From the NCBI GenBank assembly GCA_016841245.1, contig JAENZN010000027.1:1-43698 (forward strand): DNA of 43,698 bases, given 5' to 3'. Shown here one piece after another: positions 21,437 to 29,182 of this stretch. The notes beneath the pieces were generated by a model that saw only the letters and a list, made by a program, of their open reading frames with translations, did no database searches and was not told the DNA's origin. The DNA is from Syntrophomonas sp. GTDB lineage: Bacteria > Bacillota > Syntrophomonadia > Syntrophomonadales > Syntrophomonadaceae. A program made the position numbers and the translations under genes. Each line of letters begins with the position of its first letter. The first letter of the stretch is position 1.

Positions 21437-21808
21437 CTATTTTACGTCTACGCTTCCGCCAGCTTCTTCGATTTTGGCCTTGATGGCTTCGGCTTCTTCT
21501 TTGTTTATTTTTTCTTTTACCGGGTTGGGAGCTTCATCAACTAGAGCTTTGGCTTCTTTCAGTCCCAGACCTGTAATTTCTCGCACGACTTTAATAACGT
21601 TAATCTTCTTTTCTCCTGAAGAAGTCAGTATTACATCAAATTCGGTTTGTTCTTCTGCAGCTTCAGCTGCTGCTGCAGGTGCAGCTGCAACTGCCATTGG
21701 AGCAGCAGCACTTACACCAAATTCTTCTTCCAATGCTTTAACCAATTCGGATAATTCAAGAACTGTTAATTCCTTGACGATATCTATTACTTCCTGTACT
21801 TTACTCAT
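21437..21808 (-). CDS. rplL: 50S ribosomal protein L7/L12 (bL12)
   Basis: L7/L12 forms the flexible stalk that recruits and activates translational GTPases. The 123-aa protein has the N-terminal dimerisation domain (about 1-35), an alanine-rich hinge (about 36-52) and the C-terminal domain with [20 protein letters not shown]. It follows rplJ by 34 bases and is closed by a terminator. Confidence 0.97.
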   Translation of the reverse strand: MSKVQEVIDIVKELTVLELSELVKALEEEFGVSAAAPMAVAAAPAAAAEAAEEQTEFDVILTSSGEKKINVIKVVREITGLGLKEAKALVDEAPNPVKEKINKEEAEAIKAKIEEAGGSVDVK

Positions 21809-21842
21809 TATATATTACCTCCTAATAAATTACATTTTTTTC

Positions 21843-22367
21843 TTAACTTGCCTCTTTTTGTTCTTTAATCTGATCCAGTGCTCTAACCAACCCTGTGAGA
21901 TTAGCATTAAGTACGTATACAAAACTGGTAATAGGCGCCTGCATAGTACCCACTACTTGAGCCAGCAGCACGTCCCGAGGCGGCAAATCCGCCAGGTTCT
22001 TTATTTTTTCCGCCGAAACTACCTGCCCCTCAAGTATACCAACTTTAACTTCCAACTTTTTATATTGCTTGATAAACTCAAAAATCGTCTTAGCAGGCCC
22101 CACCGGATCTTCCTTACTGAATAGAACCGCATTGGGTCCCTCCATCTTTGCTATGACCTCTTCATAACCCGTATTTTTAAGGGCAAATTCGGTCATAGTA
22201 TTTTTCACCACCCGGTATTCAACCCCGGGAACTCTCAGTCTATCTCTTAAAACGGTCATTTCTTCAACGTTGATACCCCGGTAATCTGTAAAAACGACTA
22301 ACGCAGCATCCTGCAGCTTCTGCTCTATGTCTTTTACTGTTTTCTGTTTTTGTTCTATTTTGGGCAT
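21843..22367 (-). CDS. rplJ: 50S ribosomal protein L10 (uL10)
   Basis: L10 is the stalk base that binds 23S rRNA and several L7/L12 dimers. The 174-aa product starts MPKIEQKQKTVKDIEQKL; this ATG follows AGGGGGTGA at a good distance, while an in-frame ATG 13 codons earlier has no ribosome binding site. The L10 domain (about 5-100) and the C-terminal helix that carries L12 (L-V-R-A-L-D-Q-I-K-E-Q) are present. An L10 leader RNA lies upstream, so autoregulation is expected. Confidence 0.96.
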   Translation of the reverse strand: MPKIEQKQKTVKDIEQKLQDAALVVFTDYRGINVEEMTVLRDRLRVPGVEYRVVKNTMTEFALKNTGYEEVIAKMEGPNAVLFSKEDPVGPAKTIFEFIKQYKKLEVKVGILEGQVVSAEKIKNLADLPPRDVLLAQVVGTMQAPITSFVYVLNANLTGLVRALDQIKEQKEAS

Positions 22368-22419
22368 TTCTAATTTCACCCCCTTTTTATCATCTTTACC
22401 TTGCATTTACTTCTTACTA

Positions 22420-22580
22420 CAAATTAAAAACCTCCGCAGACATGCAGAGGTTGAATATTGACTACTAAATAATCAGTATTTATATCATAACCTCGGCAGG
22501 CGAACTTTTGTTCTTTAAGGCATCAGCCACCGGCTGTCTAAAGTTTCAATTTGCAGTTTTTAATTAGTACCGCGGTACTA
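22420..22580 (-). ncRNA. Ribosomal protein L10 leader (cis-regulatory RNA)
   Basis: The rplA-rplJ gap carries the Firmicute L10 leader pattern on the minus strand: ACAGCCGGTGGCTGATGCC and GCCTGCCGAGGT, which form the kink-turn region bound by L10-L12, followed by a terminator-like hairpin. When L10 is in excess it binds the leader and lowers rplJ-rplL expression. I base this on the sequence pattern and position; no covariance search was run. Confidence 0.8.
22425..22452 (-). terminator. Attenuator hairpin of the L10 leader
   Basis: The minus strand reads AACCTCTGCA, loop TGTC, TGCGGAGGTT and then TTTAATTT, a 10-bp stem with one U-G pair and a short U-tract. It lies about 60 bases before rplJ and would be the regulated terminator of the leader. 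Confidence 0.75.
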
Positions 22581-22584
22581 TATA

Positions 22585-23286
22585 TTATTTGTTGGCAGCC
22601 ATTAATACCAGGGGATTTATTTTAATTCCTGGCCCCATGGTAGAGCACACACTTACAGATCTCATATACTGCCCTTTGGCTGCAGCAGGCTTCGCTTTAA
22701 TAAGCGCCTCGGCCAGAACATTCAAGTTGTCCTGCAATTTTTCAATATCAAAGGATACCCTGCCGATCGGAGCATGTATTATGGAAGTTTTGTCGACCCG
22801 ATATTCGATTCGACCCGCTTTTAATTCATTCACGGTTCTTTCAACATCGAAGGTAACGGTACCGGCTTTAGGGTTAGGCATCAAACCTCTCGGGCCCAGG
22901 ATTTTACCCAGTTTTCCGACTACTGCCATCATATCCGGTGTAGCTACGGCAACATCAAAATCAAACCATCCACCCTGAATTTTTTCTGCCAATTCTTCAG
23001 CTCCTACGTAATCAGCTCCTGCTGTTTCAGCTTCTTTCTGCTTCTCTCCCTTAGCAAAAACCAGTACTTTCCTGGTCTTTCCGGTTCCATGCGGAAGACT
23101 TACAGTTCCTCTGACCTGCTGATCAGCATGACGAGGATCAACTCCCAATTTGATATGAACTTCTACTGTCTCATCAAATTTGGCTGCCGAGAGCTCTTTA
23201 ACCATTTTTAAAGCTTCAGCCGTATCATAGAGTACAGCATTGTCGTATTTTTTATTCTGTTCCTGATATGCTTTGCCACGTTTCAT
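22585..23286 (-). CDS. rplA: 50S ribosomal protein L1 (uL1)
   Basis: L1 forms the mobile stalk that moves E-site tRNA and represses the L11-L1 mRNA in many bacteria. The 233-aa product starts [15 protein letters not shown], 8 bases after GGAGG; a longer in-frame start adds 14 atypical residues. The conserved [17 protein letters not shown] signature lies near residues 122-138. Confidence 0.96.
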   Translation of the reverse strand: MKRGKAYQEQNKKYDNAVLYDTAEALKMVKELSAAKFDETVEVHIKLGVDPRHADQQVRGTVSLPHGTGKTRKVLVFAKGEKQKEAETAGADYVGAEELAEKIQGGWFDFDVAVATPDMMAVVGKLGKILGPRGLMPNPKAGTVTFDVERTVNELKAGRIEYRVDKTSIIHAPIGRVSFDIEKLQDNLNVLAEALIKAKPAAAKGQYMRSVSVCSTMGPGIKINPLVLMAANK

Positions 23287-23354
23287 ATTTTTTACCTCCT
23301 GGTGGTTAAACGGATAAAATCCTCCCACATCATTTGTCTATCCTTAGTTTTTAC

Positions 23355-23780
23355 TCAATCTACTACCTCTAATCCCATACTGCGTGCAGTTCCTTCAATC
23401 ATTCTAACTGCTGCCTCTATATCGGCAGCATTTAAATCTTCCTTCTTTAACTCAGCAATCTCGATTAATTTTGCCCGGGGTACTTTTCCAACCTTTTTTA
23501 AGTTTGGTTGACCAGAACCCTTGTCAACATTAGCAGCTTTTTTTAAGAGGTCAGATGCGGGCGGAGACTTGAGTACAAAGGAAAATGACCTGTCTTCGTA
23601 TACACTGATCTCAACTGGGACAATATAGCCCGTTTGATTAGCTGTTTTGGCATTATATTCCTTGCAAAAGCCCATTATATTTACTCCATATTGACCCAAT
23701 GCCGGACCAACCGGGGGTGCAGGTGTAGCCTTGCCTGCTGCTATTTGCAACGAAACTTTACCCATTACTCTTTTTGCCAC
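23355..23780 (-). CDS. rplK: 50S ribosomal protein L11 (uL11)
   Basis: L11 belongs to the GTPase-associated centre and is needed for RelA activation and thiostrepton action. The 141-aa product has the proline-rich [16 protein letters not shown] linker (about 20-35) and the C-terminal rRNA-binding domain ending R-S-M-G-L-E-V-V-D. It follows nusG by 12 bases. Confidence 0.97.
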   Translation of the reverse strand: MAKRVMGKVSLQIAAGKATPAPPVGPALGQYGVNIMGFCKEYNAKTANQTGYIVPVEISVYEDRSFSFVLKSPPASDLLKKAANVDKGSGQPNLKKVGKVPRAKLIEIAELKKEDLNAADIEAAVRMIEGTARSMGLEVVD

Positions 23781-23792
23781 TTTTTCACCTCC

Positions 23793-24416
23793 TTATGTTT
23801 TATCTATTTGTTCGTAATCGAGTTCAACAGGTGTTTCCCTGCCAAACATGGTAATATTGACCCTTACTTTACCGCGGTCGGGAAGCAATTCTCTGACTAT
23901 CCCGGTAAAATTAGCAAACGGTCCAGTCTTAACTTTAATATTCTCCCCAATATCAATATCGATAAATTTAGGTTTGCTGTCAGCTAGACCCATTTGTTTG
24001 AGAATTTTTTTTATTTCTTCTTCACGAAGGGGTATGGGCTTACCACCACTACCAACAAATCCAGTTACTCCAGGAGTATGGCGTACAACATACCATGAAT
24101 CTTCACCCATGATCATGTTTACTATAACATAACCCGGGAATACTCTTTTGCTGGTAATCTTCTTCTTCCCGCCTTTAAACTCTACTTCCTGTTCTTCGGG
24201 AATAATAACATCAAAGATTTTATCCTGCATATTCATTGATTCTACTCTTTTAGCCAAATCAACCTTTATTTTATTCTCATATCCCGAGTAAGTATGTACC
24301 ACATACCATTCACCCTGGTTCTCATGTGGAGCTGCATTTTCATCCTGCGTGGGCTTCTGGTCGAGTTGTTCCTCTATGGTAATTGCATCCACCTCCCTTT
24401 GGTCATGCAAAGGCAT
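23793..24416 (-). CDS. nusG: Transcription termination/antitermination factor NusG
   Basis: NusG binds the RNA polymerase clamp and affects pausing, Rho action and transcription-translation coupling. The NGN domain begins G-E-W-Y-V-V-H-T-Y-S-G-Y-E-N-K, and a C-terminal KOW domain has V-K-T-G-P-F-A-N-F-T-G. The start is uncertain. ATG 24414-24416 overlaps secE by 14 bases with a poor ribosome binding site. A strong GGGAGG lies about 24 bases later and is followed in frame by GTG (too close) and ATT (8 bases away). The N-terminal acidic tail of about 30 residues is not conserved. Confidence 0.92.
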   Translation of the reverse strand: MPLHDQREVDAITIEEQLDQKPTQDENAAPHENQGEWYVVHTYSGYENKIKVDLAKRVESMNMQDKIFDVIIPEEQEVEFKGGKKKITSKRVFPGYVIVNMIMGEDSWYVVRHTPGVTGFVGSGGKPIPLREEEIKKILKQMGLADSKPKFIDIDIGENIKVKTGPFANFTGIVRELLPDRGKVRVNITMFGRETPVELDYEQIDKT

Positions 24417-24651
24417 CAAATAATTTTTCCAGCAAAAATCCCAAGCCAGTATCAAACAGCCAGATAATAAATCCTACTATTACAACTGATACTAGTACTA
24501 CTCCTGTATATGCAATCAATTGAGTCCTACCCGGCCAGTGGACTTTCTTCAGTTCGTTATAAACACTGGTTAGATATGACTTTGCTTTTTGATACAGGCT
24601 AATTACATTACCTTCTTTTTTTTCGGTGGTATTATTGGTTTTATTAGCCAA
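24403..24651 (-). CDS. secE: Preprotein translocase subunit SecE
   Basis: SecE is the essential clamp of the SecYEG channel. The small single-span form has a basic amphipathic helix (V-Y-N-E-L-K-K-V-H-W-P-G-R) followed by one transmembrane helix (V-V-L-V-S-V-V-I-V-G-F-I-I-W-L-F). The probable start is TTG 24649-24651 (MANKTNNTTEKK, 82 aa). Alternatives are GTG three codons earlier or an ATG at 24702 that would overlap rpmG. The gene order rpmG-secE-nusG is the Firmicute standard. Confidence 0.92.
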   Translation of the reverse strand: MANKTNNTTEKKEGNVISLYQKAKSYLTSVYNELKKVHWPGRTQLIAYTGVVLVSVVIVGFIIWLFDTGLGFLLEKLFDAFA

Positions 24652-24670
24652 GATCTTCACATCCCTGTTA

Positions 24671-24820
24671 TTACTTAATCTCCCTGTGTACAGTATGTGC
24701 ATTACAGAACTTGCAATACTTTTTGAACTCCAGCTTTTCGGTCTGTTTCTTCTTGTCTTTAGTGGTCATATAATTACGTTGTTTGCATTCAGTACATGCA
24801 AGAGTAACTCCTACTCGCAT
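24671..24820 (-). CDS. rpmG: 50S ribosomal protein L33, zinc-binding type (bL33)
   Basis: A 49-aa ribosomal protein near the E site. The product starts [20 protein letters not shown] and has two C-x-x-C pairs (Cys9/Cys12 and Cys36/Cys39), the zinc-binding C+ form. GGAGG lies 10 bases before ATG 24818-24820. It is the first gene of the rpmG-secE-nusG group. Confidence 0.95.
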   Translation of the reverse strand: MRVGVTLACTECKQRNYMTTKDKKKQTEKLEFKKYCKFCNAHTVHREIK

Positions 24821-24860
24821 TATGTCAGCACCTCCATCCTGTACGCAAAAATCCTACAAT

Positions 24861-24890
24861 ACTCTATCATAATGGAAGAGTATGTGTCAA
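24861..24890 (-). promoter_or_regulatory. Probable promoter for rpmG-secE-nusG
   Basis: On the minus strand a perfect -35 (TTGACA at 24885-24890) is followed after 18 bases by TAGAGT (24861-24866), a 4/6 match to the -10. It lies 41 bases before the rpmG start and would separate this operon from tuf copy 2. Confidence 0.5.
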
Positions 24891-25320
24891 TAATCTGTTC
24901 CTTAGCTATTAAGAAAAAGCACAGCCGGGGGGTAATTTGCTCCTGCTCAGATCGATGATAGTAACCAATCTCATCATTATTGCAAAAAGCCCTTACCGGA
25001 CTACCCCGTACCGTGGGAATTGATGTGCCTTCATTTCATTGCATCACCATTATAGGTGCAGTTCTGAGCTCACTGCGTTCGAAATAATAGATAAGCCCGC
25101 TCAATCAACGTATTCAGATACGCCTCAATCGCAGACTTTTCTCATGCCTTGATCTTCACTTCCATATTGTGTCGAACAAAGTGGGCCCAAATTGTGGATC
25201 CCGAATGGGCTTCTGTCTTTGGCCTGCCATCTTGCCGACTTTGTCGAAATCTGCAGCAGGGTGTCAATTCCCCCCTGCTGCAGCAAATAATCACATTATT
25301 TAGCAATAATTTCTTACAAC
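24891..25320. other. Gap between tuf copy 2 and rpmG with no intact gene
   Basis: About 430 bases. The minus strand has short open stretches broken by stops, one reading G-S-T-I-W-A-H-F-V-R-H-N-M-E-V-K-I-K, then, after a stop, E-K-S-A-I-E-A-Y-L-N-T-L-I-E-R-A. This could be a decayed reading frame, but I do not recognise the family. An 11-bp perfect hairpin lies at 25251-25283. No RNA gene was recognised. Confidence 0.4.
25251..25283 (-). terminator. Hairpin downstream of tuf copy 2
   Basis: CTGCAGCAGGG and CCCTGCTGCAG are exact complements with an 11-base loop, 40 bases after the tuf stop. There is no U-tract on the minus strand, so it is a weak intrinsic terminator at best; it may protect the 3' end of the mRNA. 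Confidence 0.4.
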
Positions 25321-26544
25321 TAATTATTCGTTAATACCGATAACAGCGCCAGCACCAACAGTTCTTCCACCTTCTCTAATAGCAAATCTTAAACCTTCTT
25401 CGATGGCTATCGGTGTAATCAGTTCTATTTTCATATTGATATGGTCTCCCGGCATTACCATCTCTACTCCCTCAGGCAGCTCGATTACTCCGGTTACGTC
25501 TGTGGTACGGAAATAAAACTGCGGACGGTATCCTCCGAAAAACGGAGTATGTCTTCCACCTTCTTCTTTAGTCAATACATATACCTGAGCAGTGAATTTG
25601 GTCAGCGGTTGAATACTCCCCGGCTTGGCCAGTACCATTCCTCTTTCTACTTCTTTCCGGTCTACTCCCCTTAATAGGGTCCCTATGTTGTCTCCTGCTT
25701 CTGCATAGTCTAACAGTTTCCGGAACATTTCTACTCCTGTACACACCGTCTTCCTGATTTCATCTCTTAAGCCTACTATCGCTACTTCGTCCCCTACTTT
25801 TACTGTTCCTCTTTCTACTCTACCGGTGGTTACGGTTCCTCTTCCGGTTATTGTAAATACGTCCTCTATTGGCATCAGGAACGGTTTATCGGTTGCCCTT
25901 TCCGGCAGCGGTATATAACTGTCTACCGCATCCATCAATTCCCATATCTTCCCGCACCATTCACAATCTCTAGATCCGCACCCACATTCCATGGCCTTTA
26001 ATGCTGATCCCATTACTACCGGAATGTCGTCTCCTGGATAATCATAGTCACTTAATAATTCCCGGATCTCCATTTCTACCAGTTCTAGTAATTCGTCGTC
26101 ATCTACCATGTCGGTCTTGTTCATGAATACTACCATGTATTGTACTCCTACTTGTCCGGATAAGAGTATATGTTCTCTGGTCTGCGGCATCGGTCCATCG
26201 GCTGCCGATACTACCAGTATTGATCCATCCATCTGGGCTGCTCCGGTTATCATGTTCTTTATGTAGTCGGCATGACCCGGGCAGTCTACGTGTGCATAAT
26301 GTCTAGTTTCGGTCTGGTATTCTACGTGCGCGGTATTGATCGTGATTCCTCTTTCTCTTTCTTCCGGCGCTTTGTCTATGGAATCGTATGACGTCGCTAC
26401 CGCACCACCTACTGTTGACAATGTCAGGGTTATCGCTGCTGTTAAAGTCGTTTTACCATGATCTACGTGACCTATCGTGCCAATGTTAAGATGAGGTTTT
26501 GTCCTTTCAAACTTCTGCTTTGCCATTTTCTAACTCACCTTTCC
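25321..26544. repeat. tuf direct repeat, copy B
   Basis: The second copy of the 1,224-base segment at 8684-9907, in the same orientation about 16.6 kb away. Identity appears complete and stops sharply 3 bases after the stop codon and 18 bases before the start codon. Recombination between the copies would delete or duplicate the rpoBC-rplJL region between them. Confidence 0.9.
25324..26526 (-). CDS. tuf: Translation elongation factor Tu, copy 2
   Basis: This encodes the same 400-aa EF-Tu as the copy at 8687-9889, with GHVDHGKT (19-26), DCPGH (81-85), NKTD (136-139) and the Cys181/183/188/191 insert. It lies directly after five tRNA genes and before rpmG-secE-nusG, the position of E. coli tufB. 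A hairpin at 26607-26631 separates it from the tRNAs. A TATACT -10-like box at 26555-26560 without a clear -35 might give extra transcription. Confidence 0.98.
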   Translation of the reverse strand: MAKQKFERTKPHLNIGTIGHVDHGKTTLTAAITLTLSTVGGAVATSYDSIDKAPEERERGITINTAHVEYQTETRHYAHVDCPGHADYIKNMITGAAQMDGSILVVSAADGPMPQTREHILLSGQVGVQYMVVFMNKTDMVDDDELLELVEMEIRELLSDYDYPGDDIPVVMGSALKAMECGCGSRDCEWCGKIWELMDAVDSYIPLPERATDKPFLMPIEDVFTITGRGTVTTGRVERGTVKVGDEVAIVGLRDEIRKTVCTGVEMFRKLLDYAEAGDNIGTLLRGVDRKEVERGMVLAKPGSIQPLTKFTAQVYVLTKEEGGRHTPFFGGYRPQFYFRTTDVTGVIELPEGVEMVMPGDHINMKIELITPIAIEEGLRFAIREGGRTVGAGAVIGINE

Positions 26545-26606
26545 CCTTTCAAAAAGTATAGCTATGTTGCTTGATCTTATTTTACCCAATATATGAGTAA
26601 AATAAT

Positions 26607-26631
26607 AGGAGTGAGTATATTTCTCACTCCT
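26607..26631 (-). terminator. Hairpin between tRNA-Met and tuf copy 2
   Basis: AGGAGTGAG and CTCACTCCT form a 9-bp perfect stem with a 7-base loop. On the minus strand it is followed by ATTATTTTA, and on the plus strand by GGTTTTTT. It may partly terminate the tRNA transcript or mark a processing site between the tRNAs and tuf. Confidence 0.55.
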
Positions 26632-26644
26632 GGTTTTTTCTATA

Positions 26645-26721
26645 TGGTAGCGGCGAAGGGATTCGAACCCCTGACACTACGGGTATGAACCGTATGCTCT
26701 AGCCAGCTGAGCTACGCCGCC
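26645..26721 (-). tRNA. tRNA-Met (CAU), elongator
   Basis: A 77-nt cloverleaf with encoded CCA. The anticodon loop is TTCATAC, giving CAU. The 5' GGCGGCG pairs with the 3' arm CGCCGCT, and the sequence resembles Bacillus elongator tRNA-Met rather than the initiator or the lysidine-modified tRNA-Ile. It is last of the five tRNAs and nearest tuf. Confidence 0.93.
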
Positions 26722-26725
26722 CGGT

Positions 26726-26801
26726 TGGAGCCCTTAACCGGACTTGAACCGGTGACCTCATCCTTACCAAGGATGCGCTCTGCCGACTGAGCTATAAGGG
26801 C
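26726..26801 (-). tRNA. tRNA-Thr (GGU)
   Basis: A 76-nt cloverleaf with encoded CCA. The anticodon loop TTGGTAA gives GGU, reading ACC and ACU. The acceptor starts GCCCTTA. It lies 4 bases upstream of tRNA-Met. Confidence 0.95.
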
Positions 26802-26808
26802 GAATATA

Positions 26809-26914
26809 CATGGTTGCCCCCTTGCGGGGACTACTTATTTCAATTCCCTTACGGGAATGAATTTTTTGGTTGCCCCCGAGGGGACCATTTATCTCAATTC
26901 CCTAGGAATAAATT
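26809..26914. repeat. Two imperfect tandem hairpin modules between tRNA genes
   Basis: The plus strand has TGGTTGCCCC...GGGGAC followed by ATTTCAATTCCC...GGGAATGAATT, and then the same pair again in shorter form (TGGTTGCCCCCGAGGGGACC, then TCTCAATTCCCTAGGAATAAATT). Each unit of about 50-60 bases holds one GC-rich and one AT-rich hairpin. The sequence TGGTTGC recurs at the 3' end of the flanking tRNA-fMet gene, suggesting that the modules arose by tandem duplication next to a tRNA end. Confidence 0.6.
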
Positions 26915-26918
26915 ATCA

Positions 26919-26994
<76 letters not shown>

Positions 26995-27000
26995 TTGACA

Positions 27001-27085
27001 TGGTGGAGGGAGAAGGATTCGAACCTTCGAAGGCGTCGCCAACAGATTTACAGTCTGCCCCCTTTGGCCGCTTGGGTATCCCTCC
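27001..27085 (-). tRNA. tRNA-Tyr (GUA)
   Basis: An 85-nt class II tRNA with a long variable arm and encoded CCA. The anticodon loop CTGTAAA gives GUA. It lies 6 bases upstream of tRNA-fMet. Confidence 0.95.
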
Positions 27086-27099
27086 AGGAAATTCACTTT

Positions 27100-27175
27100 T
27101 GGAGCCGAGCACAGGACTTGAACCCGCAACCTGCTGATTACAAATCAGCTGCTCTACCGATTGAGCTAGCTCGGC
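27100..27175 (-). tRNA. tRNA-Thr (UGU)
   Basis: A 76-nt cloverleaf with encoded CCA. The anticodon loop TTTGTAA gives UGU, reading ACA and probably other ACN codons. It is the first tRNA after the promoter at 27188-27216. Confidence 0.95.
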
Positions 27176-27187
27176 TCAGCAAGTAAT

Positions 27188-27216
27188 ATTGTATACGCTG
27201 AGCCTAACAAAGTCAA
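27188..27216 (-). promoter_or_regulatory. Promoter of the tRNA-tuf operon
   Basis: TTGACT (27211-27216), a 17-base spacer and TACAAT (27188-27193) on the minus strand. The predicted start point is only a few bases before tRNA-Thr (UGU), as expected for a strong stable-RNA promoter. Confidence 0.82.
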
Positions 27217-27355
27217 TAGGTAAGTGTTGATTCAAGTCGTTTACATAATATGGTGCACTACTGAGGGAAAAAAGACGACCAACTTAGATTTGCCTTATAG
27301 CCATAAAACAACTCGAGGTTGTATTCCATCCTAAATCATACTGTCCATTAAGCAC

Positions 27356-28006
27356 TTACAGTTCGTGCCTATCTTCGAGATACTTTTCCAGCTTTCTTTT
27401 TACTCTCTGCAGGGCATTATCGATAGATTTAACGTGCCTTTTTAACTCAACCGCTATCTCCTGATAGGATTTGCCTTCAAGATAAGCCATTAAAACTTTC
27501 CATTCCAAAGAGCTGAGTATTTCTCCCATTTTCTTCTCGATAAATATGAATTCTTCTCTGCTTATTATTATTTCTTCTGGATTGGTGATTTTAGTGGTGG
27601 ATAAAATATCTATTAGAGTTCTATCTGATTCTTCATCATAAACAGGTTTGTTTAAGGAAACATATGAATTCAATGGAATATGTTTCTGACGGGTTGCAGT
27701 TTTTATGGCAGTGATAATCTGCCTGGTTATACATAATTCGGCAAATGCTCTGAAAGACGTTAACTTGTCCAATTTATAGTCTCGAATGGCTTTAAATAAG
27801 CCTATCATTCCTTCTTGAATAATATCTTCTTTATCTGCACCGATCAGAAAATACGATCTGGCTTTGGCCCGCACAAAATTCTTATATTTGTCTACCAGAT
27901 ACTCAACCGCAAACTGTTCCCCTTGTTGAGCTAATTCTACTATTTCCTCGTCGGTCATATCTGCATATGTTAAGTAATATTGTTGAGCAGCGAGAGAACT
28001 AAGCAA
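27356..28006 (-). CDS. sigH: RNA polymerase sigma-H factor (sporulation/transition state)
   Basis: An alternative sigma factor of the SigH/sigma-30 family that in Bacillus and Clostridium switches on early sporulation and stationary-phase genes. Region 2 (D-K-E-D-I-I-Q-E-G-M-I-G-L-F-K-A-I-R-D-Y) and region 4 with a helix-turn-helix (K-S-Y-Q-E-I-A-V-E-L-K-R-H-V-K-S-I-D-N-A) are clear. The likely start is TTG 28004-28006 (216 aa), 8 bases after GGAGG; the ATG five codons earlier has no Shine-Dalgarno. It has its own strong promoter. The NYN-domain gene yacP, normally between rlmB and sigH in Bacillus, is absent. Confidence 0.93.
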   Translation of the reverse strand: MLSSLAAQQYYLTYADMTDEEIVELAQQGEQFAVEYLVDKYKNFVRAKARSYFLIGADKEDIIQEGMIGLFKAIRDYKLDKLTSFRAFAELCITRQIITAIKTATRQKHIPLNSYVSLNKPVYDEESDRTLIDILSTTKITNPEEIIISREEFIFIEKKMGEILSSLEWKVLMAYLEGKSYQEIAVELKRHVKSIDNALQRVKRKLEKYLEDRHEL

Positions 28007-28080
28007 TTCAGTCGCCTCCATTAGCTATTTATTCTACTGTACTGACAAAAAAGTTTGTTACACTTGGAACACTATAAATC

Positions 28081-28109
28081 ATTATAGTCGGTGACCCCTG
28101 AATCGTCAA
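28081..28109 (-). promoter_or_regulatory. sigH promoter
   Basis: TTGACG (28104-28109), a 17-base spacer and a perfect TATAAT (28081-28086) on the minus strand. This leaves a leader of about 65-70 bases before the sigH start. In Bacillus sigH is repressed by AbrB; no operator can be assigned here. Confidence 0.78.
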
Positions 28110-28212
28110 GGTGTCCGCTGGTTTGCAATTAATTTCTCTAAATATTCCAGACATATTATTCCATTTAATACTATCTAATTTTTTTATCGATTTTTAAATA
28201 CTAATTATTTAG

Positions 28213-28232
28213 TAAAAAAAGCCCGCCGCTTT
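28213..28232 (-). terminator. Weak terminator after rlmB
   Basis: The minus strand reads AAAGC, loop GGCGG, GCTTT followed by four T. The stem is only 5 bp, so this is a tentative end for the folA-rlmB transcript. The 288-base rlmB-sigH gap otherwise holds only the sigH promoter. Confidence 0.35.
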
Positions 28233-28294
28233 CCACGATTTAACCCCATTGTAGTTTCCTGTTTAGTATCCCCCAAAAACATGATTGCCTGATT

Positions 28295-29032
28295 TTACTT
28301 AATTTCTTTTTGTCTGAGTATCTCGTATATTAGTAGCGCTGCTGCCACAGATGCATTTAATGAACCCAGCTTACCTTTCATGGGTATTTTAAGCAACAGA
28401 TCACAGTTCTCTTTCACCAGCCGCCTTAAACCTTTACCCTCACCTCCAACCACCAGAATAGTCGGAGTGGGAATAGAAGCATTAAAATAATTATCCCGGG
28501 CATCCATGTCTGCACCAATTATCCACATACCCTGCCCTTTAAGCACTTTCATCATGTTAACTAAATTGGTTTCTTGAATAATATGCATATATTCAACCGC
28601 ACCTGCGGAAGCCCGTGATACGACTTCATTCACCTGGACTGAGTTATGCCGAGGAATAATTATGCCATGAACTCCGGCACTTTCAGCAGTTCGTACGATA
28701 GCCCCAAAATTTCTGGGATCCTCTATGCCGTCCAGCATTATTAAAAAGGGGGGCTCGTTTCTCAATGCGGCGTACTCCAGCACCTCCTCCAGGGTGCTGT
28801 AACGGTAAGCATCAACTACAGCGATAATCCCTTGATGGTTGCCGATGGTATAAATTTTGTCCAGCCGTGTTTTTTCAACCGTCTGAACATAAACCCCCTT
28901 TTTTTGAGCTAGCTTCATTAATTCATCTATTCTTTTGCCTTGCCGGCCCTCCTGGACCAGTATCTTTTCAATCTTCCTGCTTCCCTTTAATGCTTCCATT
29001 ACACTGTTTATACCAGCAAGTTTTTCTTTCAT
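28295..29032 (-). CDS. rlmB: 23S rRNA 2'-O-ribose methyltransferase RlmB (TrmH/SpoU family)
   Basis: A SAM-dependent 2'-O-methyltransferase acting on 23S rRNA (Gm2251 in E. coli). The 245-aa product has an N-terminal L7Ae-like substrate-binding domain (about 5-80) and a C-terminal SPOUT knot domain with the three motifs: D-P-R-N-F-G-A-I-V-R-T-A near 106, G-G-E-G-K-G-L near 198, and L-N-A-S-V-A-A-A near 227. GGAGG lies 5 bases before ATG 29030-29032. It precedes sigH, a conserved Firmicute pairing. Confidence 0.93.
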   Translation of the reverse strand: MKEKLAGINSVMEALKGSRKIEKILVQEGRQGKRIDELMKLAQKKGVYVQTVEKTRLDKIYTIGNHQGIIAVVDAYRYSTLEEVLEYAALRNEPPFLIMLDGIEDPRNFGAIVRTAESAGVHGIIIPRHNSVQVNEVVSRASAGAVEYMHIIQETNLVNMMKVLKGQGMWIIGADMDARDNYFNASIPTPTILVVGGEGKGLRRLVKENCDLLLKIPMKGKLGSLNASVAAALLIYEILRQKEIK

Positions 29033-29059
29033 CACTGCCTCCAGTATTTATATCAAGGG

Positions 29060-29145
29060 CGTGTCATGGGGACGGTTCTCTTGACACACATTGCCCCGTC
29101 AATTACCAATTTCATGCGTGTCAAGAGAACCGTCCCCGTGACACG
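29060..29145. repeat. REP/MITE-like inverted repeat between folA and rlmB
   Basis: The left arm CGTGTCATGGGGACGGTTCT continues CTTGACACA, and the right arm is its complement with one mismatch, giving about 29 bp of pairing around a loop of about 28 bases. I recall the GGGGACGGTTCTCTTGACAC core as a dispersed repeat in many Clostridia, often near RAYT/IS200-like transposases, but that was not searched. It also folds into a very stable hairpin in the folA-rlmB gap. Confidence 0.75.
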
Positions 29146-29182
29146 TTCCAACGCATCAGATATATTGCTTATTAGAGTTTCT

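Noticed and set aside
21474-22124. 216-codon plus-strand open frame
   Set aside because: It is antisense to rplL and rplJ, which have full family signatures and ribosome binding sites; the frame is open because of their codon bias.
26645-26721. tRNA-Ile with a modified CAU anticodon
   Set aside because: Stems and loop sequence resemble the elongator tRNA-Met of Bacillus; the initiator is separately present at 26919-26994. A tilS-type identity check was not possible.
26809-26914. CRISPR-like array
   Set aside because: There are only two imperfect units, they are hairpin-rich, there are no unique spacers of even size and no cas genes.
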